Shown here: in pieces, positions 40,339 through 48,477 of the stretch | How positions within the stretch are numbered: the first letter of the stretch is position 1 | Layout: each line of letters begins with the position of its first letter | DNA from: Mucilaginibacter sp. | GTDB taxonomy: Bacteria > Bacteroidota > Bacteroidia > Sphingobacteriales > Sphingobacteriaceae | Assembly: GCA_028288305.1 (NCBI GenBank) | Contig: JAQBOA010000064.1 | Coordinates: 38,826 to 102,825, forward strand | Length of the DNA: 64,000 nt | Direction: 5' to 3' | Made by a program: the position numbers and the translations under genes | Notes under the pieces: model-generated | Told to the model about the DNA's origin: nothing | Seen by the model: only the letters and a program-made list of their open reading frames with translations | Databases searched by the model: none

Positions 40339-40695
40339 ATGTTAAAAAAAACACTCATCCTTGTAGCAATGGTACTGCTACTAACAGCCTTTCGTTTAGC
40401 CGACAGTCCACTAACAGGCCATTGGACAGGCAAAATTATGGATCAATATGATATTGCCTATGATTTTAAAGCTGACAGCACTACGTTTACCGGTACCGTA
40501 ACCGGGCCGGATGGAAACTCCTCTCCTATCTCTAACGGAGTTATAAAGGTCGATTCTATATTTTTCAAAATGCCATCACAAACCGGCGGCGACGCCATAC
40601 CTGTTAAAGGCAAGCTAAAAGCAGATATGTTGTCCATAGCATTTACTGCCCAGGGTTTTGATATTACCTGCGATTTGAAGAAAACTGTTAAATAA
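40339..40695 (+). CDS. Small secreted hypothetical protein
   Basis: Signal peptide then SPLTGHWTGKIMDQYDIAYDFKADSTTFTGTVTGPDG, a lipocalin-like small beta-rich sequence. Confidence 0.7.
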   Translation: MLKKTLILVAMVLLLTAFRLADSPLTGHWTGKIMDQYDIAYDFKADSTTFTGTVTGPDGNSSPISNGVIKVDSIFFKMPSQTGGDAIPVKGKLKADMLSIAFTAQGFDITCDLKKTVK

Positions 40696-40719
40696 TAAGG
40701 CCAGTTAAGTACTAGAATA

Positions 40720-40835
40720 AATATCGAACACTGAATTTCGAATATCGAACGTCGAAGTTAAGAAGAAAAGATTTACTTCATCCCGGTATCTATTGGGATT
40801 CAACATTCGTTATTCGAAATTCATTATTCGTTATT
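40720..40835. repeat. Intergenic inverted-repeat element (AATATCGAACACTGAATTTCGAATATCGAACGTCG...)
   Basis: Arms 40720-40754 and 40801-40835; reverse complement of right arm AATAACGAATAATGAATTTCGAATAACGAATGTTG matches left arm. Confidence 0.85.
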
Positions 40836-40985
40836 ATATCTTAACTTAATGACATGGGCAGGGCCGTGGGCATAGCACTTAAGTTGCATACCTACGGCAT
40901 GCTATTATTCGTATATTTTTAATTCTACCGAGCTTTTGCTCCTCTGGAGCATTATATCTCACCTTATTCTATCAAGTAATAAGCC

Positions 40986-41768
40986 TTAAAATACAATTAC
41001 TACATCCTTTTTAAGAGCTTCCTCGTATTTTTCCTTATTGAACTCATATAAAAAAGGCGCCCGGTGCTGCCCTATCTTTCTTTTCTCTTCCAGCTTAACC
41101 AATATCCCTAAAGCCATCAGCTTATTGGGGAAATTGCGCCTGTCCAGCTTTTTATTAAGGATGGTTTCATAAAGCATATGAATTTCCGGCAGGGTAAATT
41201 TGTCGGCCAATAATTTATAACCTATTGGTTGGTGATAAATCTGGACCCGCATAGTAGCCAAAGCCTTTTCTATTATTTCATTATGGTCAAATAATAATTC
41301 GGGCAAATCAGTAACATTATGCCATTCAAATTCATCATGGAAAAAGTCTGGGGTTAACTCAACTTTTGAAAATTCGACCAATGCATAGTAGCCAATTGAG
41401 ATAGTTCGTTTAAGCAGCCAGTTATCTGCTCCAAACATCTCTTTGTAGTCGTGAGGGAAATATTTTAGATGCCAATGAGCCAACCTATCCTCATCATCAC
41501 CAAATGTATGAAATTGCTGCAAAAAGATATCATCAAGACTTGTCCGCTCTTTTAATATCCTGACAGACGCCTGGCTTAGCGTTTCTTCAATTTTTATAAA
41601 TCCCCCCGGCAAACCCCATCCATTTATCCATGGATACCTGGCAAGCAGAACTTTTAATTGCTGGTCGTGGTAACCAAAAATTACACAATCAATAGTAACC
41701 TGGGGAAAATAAGTTTTATAGCCGTTCTTTATAAAATCAATTAACTCTGCTTCTGATTGCATATACAA
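40986..41768 (-). CDS. NUDIX-related transcriptional regulator (NrtR/AraR-like)
   Basis: VTIDCVIFGYHDQQLKVLLARYPWINGWGLPGGFIKIEETL plus C-terminal winged helix FTLPEIHMLYETILNKKLDRRNFPNKLMALGIL. Confidence 0.85.
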   Translation of the reverse strand: MYMQSEAELIDFIKNGYKTYFPQVTIDCVIFGYHDQQLKVLLARYPWINGWGLPGGFIKIEETLSQASVRILKERTSLDDIFLQQFHTFGDDEDRLAHWHLKYFPHDYKEMFGADNWLLKRTISIGYYALVEFSKVELTPDFFHDEFEWHNVTDLPELLFDHNEIIEKALATMRVQIYHQPIGYKLLADKFTLPEIHMLYETILNKKLDRRNFPNKLMALGILVKLEEKRKIGQHRAPFLYEFNKEKYEEALKKDVVIVF

Positions 41769-41851
41769 ACTTAAACGCTAAAGTGGTATTTAAGGTAAAA
41801 ATGTGAATTTTATTGGGGGAATTGTTTGATTTTTAATTATCTATCAACTTA

Positions 41852-41960
41852 GTTCAAGTCTTCGTTTAAATTTAATCTTATTTTAGCGTCCACGCTAAAG
41901 CGTATTAGCGTGAGCGTGGATGCTCACAACTTTTTCTGTTCAATCGAAAGACGTTTGAAC
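41852..41960. repeat. Palindromic intergenic element, copy A
   Basis: GTTCAAGTCTTCGTTTAAATTTAATCTTATTTTAGCGTCCACGCTAAAGCGTATTAGCGTGAGCGTGGATGCTCACAACTTTTTCTGTTCAATCGAAAGACGTTTGAAC; similar to 43331-43442. Confidence 0.85.
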
Positions 41961-42002
41961 GAACAAGAATTGTCTTTATATTTAAATTATTTGATCCTCT
42001 TT

Positions 42003-42509
42003 ATGCAAAAAACTGAATGGTTCAAAAGAAAATTCCCAATAATTGAAGACAATGGGATTTTGCCTTCAATTATTGAACGTTTAAGCGGAACACCAGCACG
42101 GATCGAAGAAATAGTTGGTGAGTTAAAACCTGATATATTAACATTGAAACATGAGGGAAAGTGGTCAGTCAAAGAAGAAATTGGCCATCTATCAGACCTT
42201 GAACCCCTATGGCTTGGCAGACTTGACGACCTCATAAACGGATTGGCTGAATTAAGAACTGCGGATTTAACTAATCAAAAAACACATACTGCAAATCATA
42301 ATGCAACAGAAATGAAAAAATTATTGCAAGGTTTCAGGGAACAAAGGCAAATATTTGTAAACAAGCTTATAGGTTTGAATGATAAACAATTGCTAAACTC
42401 ATCCTTACATCCGCGTTTAAAAACCTCGATGAGGATTATTGACCTGGGCTATTTTGTTGCTGAACATGACGACCACCACCTTGCAAACATTCGGGGAATT
42501 TTAAGATAA
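42003..42509 (+). CDS. DinB-like family protein
   Basis: MQKTEWFKRKF...WSVKEEIGHLSDLEPLWLGRLDDL...LGYFVAEHDDHHLANIRGIL; start at 42003, not 41910, because upstream codons lie in a repeat. Confidence 0.88.
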   Translation: MQKTEWFKRKFPIIEDNGILPSIIERLSGTPARIEEIVGELKPDILTLKHEGKWSVKEEIGHLSDLEPLWLGRLDDLINGLAELRTADLTNQKTHTANHNATEMKKLLQGFREQRQIFVNKLIGLNDKQLLNSSLHPRLKTSMRIIDLGYFVAEHDDHHLANIRGILR

Positions 42510-42624
42510 GTTGGTTGAAAACAAAAGTCTTTAGCGGGCGAGATAAATATGGTTTAAATGTTAATATATTAGAACTTTAAATCTGTGAACCAAAAAATGC
42601 GAAATCATTTATAAAATCAATAAA

Positions 42625-43272
42625 ATGAATAAACTTATACTACTTTTTTTATTTTTAATAGCTTTTAATGTTTCAAAGGGGCAAGTTAATGCGCTCACTG
42701 AAGATGGTCGGCAAGTCATTTTATTCAATAATGGCACATGGAAATATCATAATGACAGTACTTTGAATAAAAAAAATCATGCTGACTCGATAAAAATAAA
42801 TCCTGTTAAATTCTCAAAGTCAACCAGTTCCACTTTTCTTGCAAAAAGTAATACCGTTAATATAGGGGTCTTTATAGATCCCGATAAATGGACGCTTAAA
42901 ACACACAATGAAAATGAGTCAAACCCGGAATATAGGTTCAGTTTAAAATCAGGAGATGGCTATGCCATGCTTGAAACTGAAAAAACACCAATTGGTCTGG
43001 ACGTTATGCGAAATATTGCCTTAATCAATGCACAAAAAGCAGCTATTGACGCAAAAATCACAACCCAGGAATATAGAATTGTAAATAATAAAAAGATACT
43101 TTTCTTAGAAATGTCAGGAACTATTCAAGGGATTAAATTTAAATATATGGGTTATTATTTTTCCAACGAAAAAGGAACAACTCAATTATTATCATATACC
43201 ACAGAGGCAATGTACAATGAGGCAAATAAAGAGTTGGAAACCTTCTTGAATGGGTTGGTAGTGATTGATTAA
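42625..43272 (+). CDS. Hypothetical secreted protein
   Basis: Signal peptide followed by ALTEDGRQVILFNNGTWKYHND, a common Bacteroidota N-terminal motif of unknown function. Confidence 0.7.
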   Translation: MNKLILLFLFLIAFNVSKGQVNALTEDGRQVILFNNGTWKYHNDSTLNKKNHADSIKINPVKFSKSTSSTFLAKSNTVNIGVFIDPDKWTLKTHNENESNPEYRFSLKSGDGYAMLETEKTPIGLDVMRNIALINAQKAAIDAKITTQEYRIVNNKKILFLEMSGTIQGIKFKYMGYYFSNEKGTTQLLSYTTEAMYNEANKELETFLNGLVVID

Positions 43273-43330
43273 CTTGTTGAAAATTCATGTTTGGCAGAAT
43301 CAGGTTCTCTTCTCCCTTTTTACTCCGCCA

Positions 43331-43442
43331 GTTCAAGCGTCTTTCACTTGAACTCAATTTTATTTTAGCGTCTGCGCTAACGAGTATTATTATGAGCGTA
43401 GACGCCCATAACTTTTTATGTTCAAGCGAAAGACGCTTGAAC
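43331..43442. repeat. Palindromic intergenic element, copy B
   Basis: GTTCAAGCGTCTTTCACTTGAACTC...TTTTAGCGTCTGCGCTAACGAGTATTATTATGAGCGTAGACGCCCATAACTTTTTATGTTCAAGCGAAAGACGCTTGAAC. Confidence 0.88.
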
Positions 43443-43451
43443 AGCCGGGGT

Positions 43452-44042
43452 TTATTTACCGAGGCCCATTTGGTTCATATAGGTTTGGTTATCCCAAAAC
43501 AAGGACTCTTCGACCATCAATCCGTTTTTCCAGTGACCTACCGTACACATCGGTATTTTAAATGCCTTACCGGTTGGCTGAATGAATTTACCCTTTCCTA
43601 AAGGCATAGGTTTAGTAAAAGTCCCTTCCATTACGCCGGTAACACAGGTCCATTCACCGGTGCCATTTCCAAAGCGGATTGGGTGTATTTTTATCCTGGT
43701 ATCGGGTGCGTATACAAACATGGCTTTCATATCTTCAAGGTGCCTTGCCAAACCATTGGTATGATGCCCGTCAGGCCAGTTCACAACAATGTCCTTTGCA
43801 TGAGTTTCATGAAAGCGTACCCACTGCTGTCCGCTGAAGATTACAAAATCCAGCGTGTCAAATTTGGTTAAATGACTTTTCAGCGTATCACCAGACATCG
43901 TTTTCAAAATATTTTGCATAGAATCAATTTTCGCCTGCATTTCTTTTGAGTTACCGTTGTTGTTTGAACAACCTGTAAATGTTGTCAATATTATTACTGA
44001 AAATAATGCTGCAACTGATAAGGAGTTAATAATCTTTTTCAT
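43452..44042 (-). CDS. SnoaL/NTF2-like lipoprotein
   Basis: Lipobox-like LTTFTGCSNN; HLEDMKAMFVYAPDTRIKIHPIRFGNGTGEWTCVTGVMEGTF. Confidence 0.8.
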   Translation of the reverse strand: MKKIINSLSVAALFSVIILTTFTGCSNNNGNSKEMQAKIDSMQNILKTMSGDTLKSHLTKFDTLDFVIFSGQQWVRFHETHAKDIVVNWPDGHHTNGLARHLEDMKAMFVYAPDTRIKIHPIRFGNGTGEWTCVTGVMEGTFTKPMPLGKGKFIQPTGKAFKIPMCTVGHWKNGLMVEESLFWDNQTYMNQMGLGK

Positions 44043-44130
44043 TTTTTATAGTTTATGTTATGTCAAAAATTCAATTAATTTGTAGTTGATGAGCTTTGAT
44101 ATACTATTTAGATTGCTGCTTTAATCCCCA

Positions 44131-44153
44131 GTTCAAGTGTCTTTCATTTGAAC
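44131..44153. repeat. Partial copy of the same palindromic element (left terminal hairpin only)
   Basis: GTTCAAGTGTCTTTCATTTGAAC. Confidence 0.6.
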
Positions 44154-44293
44154 AGGTGGGTTGCTGATAATTAGTATATTATCCTAAATACCATGTTCCA
44201 CACTGTTCCAATTAATTTCACAACTTATTTATTTACAAATAATTAACAAATTTAGCGTTCCACCTGTTCCAATTATTTTTTTTGGAACACCTA

Positions 44294-45844
44294 TCAATAT
44301 CGTTTATCCCTTTTTATACCACTATTCTTTATAAACACAAATGCCATAAACGCACCTAAAAACCCAAGTGCTGCTGATATGCGCATTATTTGACTATACG
44401 TATCGATGAAAGCCATCTTATAAAATTTCTCAACAACTACTTTATTAACCGAACTGACAGAGGCAGGAACTTTAGCATTTCCCAAATCAGCTGCCTGCGC
44501 CATAATAACCTGCTTCTCCTTTACGCTAAAAGGCTTCGTACTTACCTGTTGTTGCAGTGAACCCGAAAAAAATAAAACCGCCAAAGCCCCAAAAACGGCA
44601 TTAGCAAAAACATTAGCAATACGTGTGATGGCGTTATTGATACCCGATGCTGTTCCTGAGAAATTACCGCTTACCGAACCCATAACACTGGCCGTAAGCG
44701 GCGCAACAGTAAGAGACATTCCTAATCCGAAAACTAAAATTCCGGGAAAGAAGGTGGTCCAATAATCTGACGGTCCATTTGTTTGCTTCACAAATGATAG
44801 AATCAGCAACCCCACCCCTGCTATTGCCGGACCTGCAATGAGCAGCCACCTGGGTCCATATTTATCCGCAAGACTGCCTGCAAAACGCGCGATAGTAATC
44901 ATAAGTAGCGTAAAAGGTAAAAAAGTAAGTCCGGATTGCAATTGGGAATATCCCTGTGCCTGTACCAGGTTTAAAGAAAGAAATAACATACCTGCACCAA
45001 GGCCCGCATATAAGAAAAACGTTAGCAGGTTTGCCCCGCTGAACGTCATATTGACAAATAAGTGTAGGGGCATCATGGGATGTTTCCCGTTTTTTTCAAT
45101 AATGATAAACGCTATGAGCAATAATAATCCGGCGGCCAATGCCAAATAGACTTCCCAATTGTTAAAGCCAATCGCAGGTATGCGCAAAAAACCAAAGGTT
45201 AAGCAAGCCAGCCCAAATGCTATACAAATTGCACCGGGAAAATCAATAGACTTATCGCTTCCTTCATCCTTGCTTTCTTTAACTCTCAGCCACAGCATTA
45301 TAATTGCTGCCAAACCAATTGGCACATTTATAAAAAATATATAGCGCCATAAGCCTGCATCCGCCAAAGCGCCACCCAATATGGGTCCGCCAATAGTTAC
45401 CACGGTTGTAAACGCCGACCATGTCCCGATTGCTTTACCCCTTTCTTTTTCATCGATAGAAGATGAGATGAGTGATAAACTACCCGGAATCATCAACGCA
45501 CCGCCGACTCCCTGTGTCACCCGGAATATGATTAAAAAGGTTACATCCGGCGCAAATCCGCATGCTGCTGAGCCAATTATAAAAATAAAGATGCCGGTCA
45601 TAAATATTTTTTTTCGGCCAAGCTTATCGCCTAAAGAACCACCGATTAGTATAAGTGATGCAAGCATCAACAGGTAGGCATTCAATAGCCAGAATAAATC
45701 GGCCCCGGTTGCATGAAGGCTTCGCTGCAACGCCGGTAAAACAACATTGAGTGCTGTACTGTCAATAAAAGCCATTGCCGAAGCCAGTATGGCCGAAACC
45801 ATAATCCATTTACCTTCGGAACTGCTAAGGGTTACTGTGGCCAT
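44294..45844 (-). CDS. MFS transporter, DHA2/EmrB-type drug antiporter family
   Basis: AFIDSTALNVVLPALQRSL...LLNAYLLMLASLILIGGSLGDKLGRKKIF; 14 TM-like segments. Confidence 0.95.
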   Translation of the reverse strand: MATVTLSSSEGKWIMVSAILASAMAFIDSTALNVVLPALQRSLHATGADLFWLLNAYLLMLASLILIGGSLGDKLGRKKIFMTGIFIFIIGSAACGFAPDVTFLIIFRVTQGVGGALMIPGSLSLISSSIDEKERGKAIGTWSAFTTVVTIGGPILGGALADAGLWRYIFFINVPIGLAAIIMLWLRVKESKDEGSDKSIDFPGAICIAFGLACLTFGFLRIPAIGFNNWEVYLALAAGLLLLIAFIIIEKNGKHPMMPLHLFVNMTFSGANLLTFFLYAGLGAGMLFLSLNLVQAQGYSQLQSGLTFLPFTLLMITIARFAGSLADKYGPRWLLIAGPAIAGVGLLILSFVKQTNGPSDYWTTFFPGILVFGLGMSLTVAPLTASVMGSVSGNFSGTASGINNAITRIANVFANAVFGALAVLFFSGSLQQQVSTKPFSVKEKQVIMAQAADLGNAKVPASVSSVNKVVVEKFYKMAFIDTYSQIMRISAALGFLGAFMAFVFIKNSGIKRDKRY

Positions 45845-45972
45845 AAAATGTTGTTGGAATGAATTATAATGGGATCAAATTATTGTAAAAGGTATGGAAA
45901 AAATTAAATGCAGATAAGAAAAACTTTCAAAATAACTCCGACCGCCTCAAGCAAATCGTAAGTCAAAAAGAG

Positions 45973-46087
45973 GGGTGTCATGGTGAGGCACTCGAACCAC
46001 GTGCGCAAAGGCCGGTCGTCAATGCATTAACGGCGTGCAAAGCGTTCAGGCCACCACACATGGTTCGAGGACCTCACCATGACACCC
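45973..46087. repeat. Intergenic inverted-repeat element (GGGTGTCATGGTGAGG...CCTCACCATGACACCC)
   Basis: Left GGGTGTCATGGTGAGGCACTCGAACCACGTG, right CACACATGGTTCGAGGACCTCACCATGACACCC; outer 16 bp perfectly complementary. Confidence 0.88.
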
Positions 46088-46188
46088 TTTATGACATCCC
46101 ATAAAATAAGCCTTAAAACAATTCGCCCTTGACACTTAATTTATTATCATTAGTTTAGTAATCTATAATCCTATTTTAATTTTCCGAT

Positions 46189-48348
46189 ATGCTTCCCAGA
46201 TTTCAATTAATTGTTCTGCTTTTACTAACCTTATTATTTTCATGCAAGCCGAAAGTTGATGATAATACAACCTGGCGGGTATATGGCGGCTCAAAACAAT
46301 CAACCAGGTATTCGGCGCTGACACAGATAGATACCAGCAACGTGACACAATTAAAAATGGTTTGGATTCATCATACTAATGATGCTGATACTGCTGCACA
46401 TTCGCAAATGCAATGTAATCCTATCATTGTCAATAGTACGCTTTACGCTACAACGCCCCGTTTGCGTTTAATTGCCCTTGACGCAAAAACCGGAGCACAA
46501 AAATGGATTTTTGATCCCACGGGAAACAGTCTTAATAAAAGTAAGCTAAGCTTCATACTCAATAATAATCGTGGGGTTACTTACTGGGAAGACAAAGATG
46601 ATAAACGTATCCTTTATTGTGCTGGATCATACTTATACGCTGTAAATGCTGAGACAGGTAAACTAATACTGGATTTTGGCACGAATGGAAAAGTTGACCT
46701 TCACAACGGGCTGGGAGTAGATGCAAAAAAAATGTACATAACAGCAACATCGCCAGGAATTATCTACAAAGACTTATACATATTGGGTAGTCGTGTTAAT
46801 GAAACAGCTGATGCCGCTCCGGGGCATATAAGGGCCTACGATGTACATACAGGCACAATACGCTGGGTTTTTCATACTATTCCGCGTCCTGGTGAATATG
46901 GGTACGATACCTGGGAGGATAAAAATGCCTGGAAACATATTGGTTCAGCAAATTCCTGGACAGGCTTTAGCCTGGATGATCCGCGCGGACTATTGTATGT
47001 ACCCACAGGTTCAGCGGCCTATGATTTTTATGGTGGGAAACGCAAAGGCGCGGGTCTGTTTGCCAACTGCTTGCTGGCGCTCGACGCTGCTACCGGAAAA
47101 TTGAAATGGCATTACCAGGTTATTCATCATGATATGTGGGATAAAGACTTGCCTGCAGCGCCTTCTTTAGTAACCATTCATAAAGATGGAAAAGCAATTG
47201 ACGCGGTGGCTCAGCCTACTAAACACGGTTTTATTTTTGTGTTGGATAGAGTCACCGGCAAGCCGCTTTTCCCGGTTGATGAAAAGCCTGTAAGCACAGT
47301 ATCCGAATTAAAAGGAGAAAAACCATGGCCAACTCAGCCCATCCCCCGCTTACCCGAGCCTTTTGCGAGGCAAACATTAACTGAGAAAGATATTAACCCT
47401 TATCTTTCAGATTCGTCTAAAAAAGAGGTTTTAAACCGATTAAAAACTTACCGTTATGGGAACATGTTTTTGCCTCCAGGACATACGCCATCAGTTATTT
47501 TTCCGGGTTTTGATGGAGGGGCAGAGTGGGGCGGGCCTGCTTATGACCCGGCTACAGGTATATTTTACATCAATGCAAATGAAATGCCATGGATACTAAC
47601 CATGATCGATGCGAACTTTGAAACAGGTAAAAATGAAAACTATGGCCAGGCAGGGGAAAGATTATTTGCCAACAATTGTATGGGATGCCATGGCAAGGAT
47701 AGAAAAGGGACAGGAAATTATCCTTCACTTATAAACATTGGCAGCAAATACAATGGTGATCAAATTGCAGCGCTGATAAATACCGGCAGAAGAATGATGC
47801 CTTCATTTAAACAATTGTCGGGCAGTGAAAAAGATGCGATCATCTCTTTTATAACCGACAATAAAAGTGCAGAAAAAAAAGCATTTAAACACGAAAATGT
47901 AAAGCAGGATACTTTTTTAAACCTGCCATATCAAATGACTGGTTATAACAGGTTTTTATCTAAAGAAGGTTATCCGGCTATTTCGCCACCATGGGGAACA
48001 TTAACCGCTATAAACTTGAATACCGGTAAAATAGTTTGGAAAGTGCCCTTAGGTGAAGATACGGCGCTTATGAAAAAAGGATATCCGATAACAGGAACAG
48101 AAAATTATGGCGGCCCCGTAGTTACGGCAGGCGGACTTGTGTTTATTGCTGCAACAAAAGATGGTAAAATACGTGCGTTTAATAAACTCACAGGCAAGTT
48201 ATTATGGGAGGCCCAATTGCCTGCGGCCGGTTTTGCCACACCAAGTGTGTATGAAGAAGGCGGTAAACAATACCTTGTAATTGCTTGTGGTGGTGGCAAA
48301 TTAGGCACAAAAACCGGAGATGCTTATGTGGCGTTTGCACTGCCTTAA
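46189..48348 (+). CDS. PQQ-dependent dehydrogenase (quinoprotein) with cytochrome c domain
   Basis: TTWRVYGGSKQSTRYSALTQIDTSNVTQLKMVW...TGAQKWIFDP; CMGCH heme motif; lipoprotein-like signal LLFSCKP. Confidence 0.94.
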   Translation: MLPRFQLIVLLLLTLLFSCKPKVDDNTTWRVYGGSKQSTRYSALTQIDTSNVTQLKMVWIHHTNDADTAAHSQMQCNPIIVNSTLYATTPRLRLIALDAKTGAQKWIFDPTGNSLNKSKLSFILNNNRGVTYWEDKDDKRILYCAGSYLYAVNAETGKLILDFGTNGKVDLHNGLGVDAKKMYITATSPGIIYKDLYILGSRVNETADAAPGHIRAYDVHTGTIRWVFHTIPRPGEYGYDTWEDKNAWKHIGSANSWTGFSLDDPRGLLYVPTGSAAYDFYGGKRKGAGLFANCLLALDAATGKLKWHYQVIHHDMWDKDLPAAPSLVTIHKDGKAIDAVAQPTKHGFIFVLDRVTGKPLFPVDEKPVSTVSELKGEKPWPTQPIPRLPEPFARQTLTEKDINPYLSDSSKKEVLNRLKTYRYGNMFLPPGHTPSVIFPGFDGGAEWGGPAYDPATGIFYINANEMPWILTMIDANFETGKNENYGQAGERLFANNCMGCHGKDRKGTGNYPSLINIGSKYNGDQIAALINTGRRMMPSFKQLSGSEKDAIISFITDNKSAEKKAFKHENVKQDTFLNLPYQMTGYNRFLSKEGYPAISPPWGTLTAINLNTGKIVWKVPLGEDTALMKKGYPITGTENYGGPVVTAGGLVFIAATKDGKIRAFNKLTGKLLWEAQLPAAGFATPSVYEEGGKQYLVIACGGGKLGTKTGDAYVAFALP

Positions 48349-48352
48349 ATTT

Positions 48353-48443
48353 GCCTCACCTAAATCCTCTCCAAAGGAGAGGACTTTGAATGCAAGGCCG
48401 CTATTTTAAACTCCCTCTCCCTTGGAGAGGGCCGGGGTGAGGC
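48353..48443. repeat. Intergenic inverted-repeat element (GCCTCACC...CCTCTCC...GGAGAGG...GGTGAGGC)
   Basis: GCCTCACCTAAATCCTCTCCAAAGGAGAGGAC ... CTCCCTCTCCCTTGGAGAGGGCCGGGGTGAGGC, with internal hairpins in each arm. Confidence 0.85.
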
Positions 48444-48477
48444 GAACTACATTTATGCCGAACCCACATTAAATATC

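Noticed and set aside
43287-43601. ORF 104 aa starting in the intergenic repeat and running antisense into the SnoaL-like gene
   Set aside because: Its first half is repeat-derived (MSVDAHNFLCSSERRLN) and the rest is antisense to a well-supported gene.
41852-44153. Possible CRISPR array because of repeated palindromic units
   Set aside because: Copies are >1 kb apart with genes between them, no regular spacer length and no cas genes.
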